NCBI RefSeq assembly: GCF_004684095.1
Contig: NZ_SRII01000015.1
Location: 1 to 64,000 of the forward strand
Length of the DNA stretch: 64,000 nt
Source: Hymenobacter sp. UV11
GTDB lineage: Bacteria > Bacteroidota > Bacteroidia > Cytophagales > Hymenobacteraceae
Reading direction: 5' to 3'
This document shows positions 62,960 to 64,000 of this stretch, piece by piece. A program made the position numbers and the translations under genes. A model generated the notes under the pieces. That model was not told where the DNA came from, made no database searches, and saw only the letters and a program-made list of their open reading frames with translations. Every line of letters starts with the position of its first letter. Position 1 is the stretch's first letter.

Positions 62960-63652
62960 TGGTCCAATAAAACCGGACAATGAGCTAAGCTGAAATGTGT
63001 TTAAAAGCAAGAATTCAGGCCAAATTACTAGCAACATCAGCTTGGTAAGGCAGCTCAACGCCCGCAAGCGCGGCGACGTAGCCAAGTGCGCAGCGCGTAA
63101 CGCCCAACCGCATACCCTTCGGCGCGCAATTCTGCCCGTAGGCGTGGGGTGCCATAGCGCTGAGTATGGCGCGAAAAGGTGGCGGTGGCCGCAGGCTGCT
63201 ACGCAGGCATGGGTCGGCCTACCCGCCCCAGCCACTAGTAGTAGCCGGCAGGGCTGGCGTGTAGCACGCGGCAGAGTACCTGCACGGGCTCGGTAATCGC
63301 CACCTGCTCGATAAGCTTGTAACGGCTCATGATTGAGGCGGCTGCGCAAAGATGGTCACAACTTTTTTAGACTATCCCGCTTCTGCCCAACGCTCATCTC
63401 TTCGCGCTCCGCGCAGCTAGGCACGGTCTCGGCCAACGCTTGACGCTGCCAGGGACCAAGCAGGGCAGGCGACAGGCCCTCAGTACGGACCACGCGTCCG
63501 CTTGCCGGACCCAGGTGGTCATCTGGCGCATGCACTCGGCTTTAAAGACAGGCGTATATTTCTTGCGGGTCAGCGGCGGGGCGCTTGAAAGAAGTTTGTC
63601 GGGCGTGGGCAGTGGAAGACAAGACTTGCTACTGTCTGTTTTTACTGGACCA
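62960..63652 (-). mobile_element. Decayed, internally deleted IS3-family element
   Basis: TGGTCCAATAAAACCGGACA at 62960 matches the inverted right end (63633-63652) at 16 of 20 positions, as for IS3-type ends. The interior retains pieces of orfA (KKYTPVFKAECMRQM on the minus strand) and orfB, with stops and frameshifts. At 693 bp it is about half the usual IS3 length. Confidence 0.78.
63055..63330 (-). pseudogene. IS3 OrfB transposase fragment
   Basis: From ATG 63330 the minus strand reads SRYKLIEQVAITEPVQVLCR, then LHASPAGYY, the family's N-terminus, but meets TAG codons after YY and again about 11 codons later. The frame then continues with family-like RYGTPRLRAELRAEGYAVGR until a TGA at 63055. 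The DDE catalytic core is absent. It cannot make active transposase. Confidence 0.82.
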
Positions 63653-63778
63653 CCTCATTAGCACTGAATTAAGCTATTAGGGGTATGCAGCAGGTTAGCG
63701 CGATGCCCAACTGAAGCACACTTAGCCGCTCGCTAGTAATTATTTACGTCATGCAGCTAGCTGCGAGTTCTGCCAGCA

Positions 63779-64000
63779 TTAATTACTCTCCTTTTCCGTA
63801 GTAATACTCCAGGTTACACTATCGGGAAACTTCCAATCGACGCCTAATACATCGCCGGCCGTCAGCTCCCCGGCGATAATCATCTTCGAGATGGGTCGAC
63901 GCAGGCGATTGCGAATTACCCCCGCCAGTGGTCGCGCGCCGTACTGCGGAGAGTAGCCACTACGAGCCAGCTGCTGCCGAACTGCCGCGGTGGCATCCAG
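63779..64000 (-). CDS. C-terminal end of a Clp/Hsp100 AAA+ ATPase (partial)
   Basis: The last 73 codons of a gene that continues beyond the window. GYSPQYGARPLAGVIRNRL and PISKMIIAGELTAGD are the D2 small domain of ClpB/ClpV-type ATPases, including the sensor-2 GAR motif. The end is short and acidic (SITTEKESN). It could be a general ClpB disaggregase or the TssH/ClpV ATPase of a type VI secretion system; the rest of the gene and its neighbours would tell. Confidence 0.8.
   Translation of the reverse strand: MDATAAVRQQLARSGYSPQYGARPLAGVIRNRLRRPISKMIIAGELTAGDVLGVDWKFPDSVTWSITTEKESN

Overview
The window looks like an accessory-rich stretch of a GC-rich Bacteroidota chromosome, most likely a Hymenobacter-type organism (inference). 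The reasons are a secreted protein with a type IX secretion sorting tail, LytTR/LytS two-component pairs, a TonB-type outer-membrane barrel with a carboxypeptidase-like N-terminus, TAnnTTTG promoter boxes, and IS1, IS630 and IS3 elements. No rRNA or tRNA gene was seen.

Layout. 1-5.2 kb: small hypothetical genes, a serine recombinase and an IS630 element sitting inside a DUF5713-type gene. 5.4-14.4 kb: LytTR regulator and kinase, then divergently a radical SAM protein, a GT2 glycosyltransferase and a 1,716-aa DUF2339-like membrane protein with internal repeats. 14.4-19.3 kb: an IS1 element, a hypothetical gene, an alpha/beta hydrolase, a Crp-type regulator and a GNAT acetyltransferase. 19.7-22.6 kb: a three-gene cassette (DUF4932-like putative peptidase, LytS-like kinase, LytTR regulator). 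It recurs as a paralogous copy at 47.3-50.2 kb, and both copies have the same direct-repeat element upstream. 22.8-24.3 kb: two divergent serine recombinases, the second ending against the old end of a CRISPR array. 24.3-38.8 kb: a type I CRISPR-Cas locus (94 intact repeats by hand count; cas2, cas1, cas4, cas7, cas8-like, cas3, cas5, cas6). 39.1-42.4 kb: a 248-bp MITE-like element with a 5-bp target duplication, an AbiE-type toxin-antitoxin pair under a 44-bp palindrome, another serine recombinase and a 149-bp inverted-repeat element. 42.4-47.3 kb: an ECF sigma factor, anti-sigma factor, small membrane protein, outer-membrane barrel and small secreted protein. The sigma gene and the membrane-protein gene share a promoter motif of identical spacing. 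50.4 kb: a truncated class B3 metallo-beta-lactamase-like gene. 51.3-62.7 kb: a TIR multi-domain protein with a membrane-anchored STAND NTPase, a delta-60 repeat secreted protein, and a SLOG/two-TM protein. 63-64 kb: a decayed IS3 element and the C-terminus of a Clp/Hsp100 ATPase.

How it fits together. Four probable immunity modules lie within about 40 kb: type I CRISPR-Cas, AbiE, TIR-STAND and SLOG-2TM. They are interspersed with recombinases and IS/MITE-type elements, the pattern of a defence island. The TIR-STAND pair and the SLOG protein are the best candidates for an under-described system. The clearest regulatory signals are the LytTR-like 9+12+9 direct repeats before both cassettes, the shared ECF promoter, and the palindrome over the AbiE promoter. 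All calls come from reading the sequence and from family knowledge; no database search was run.
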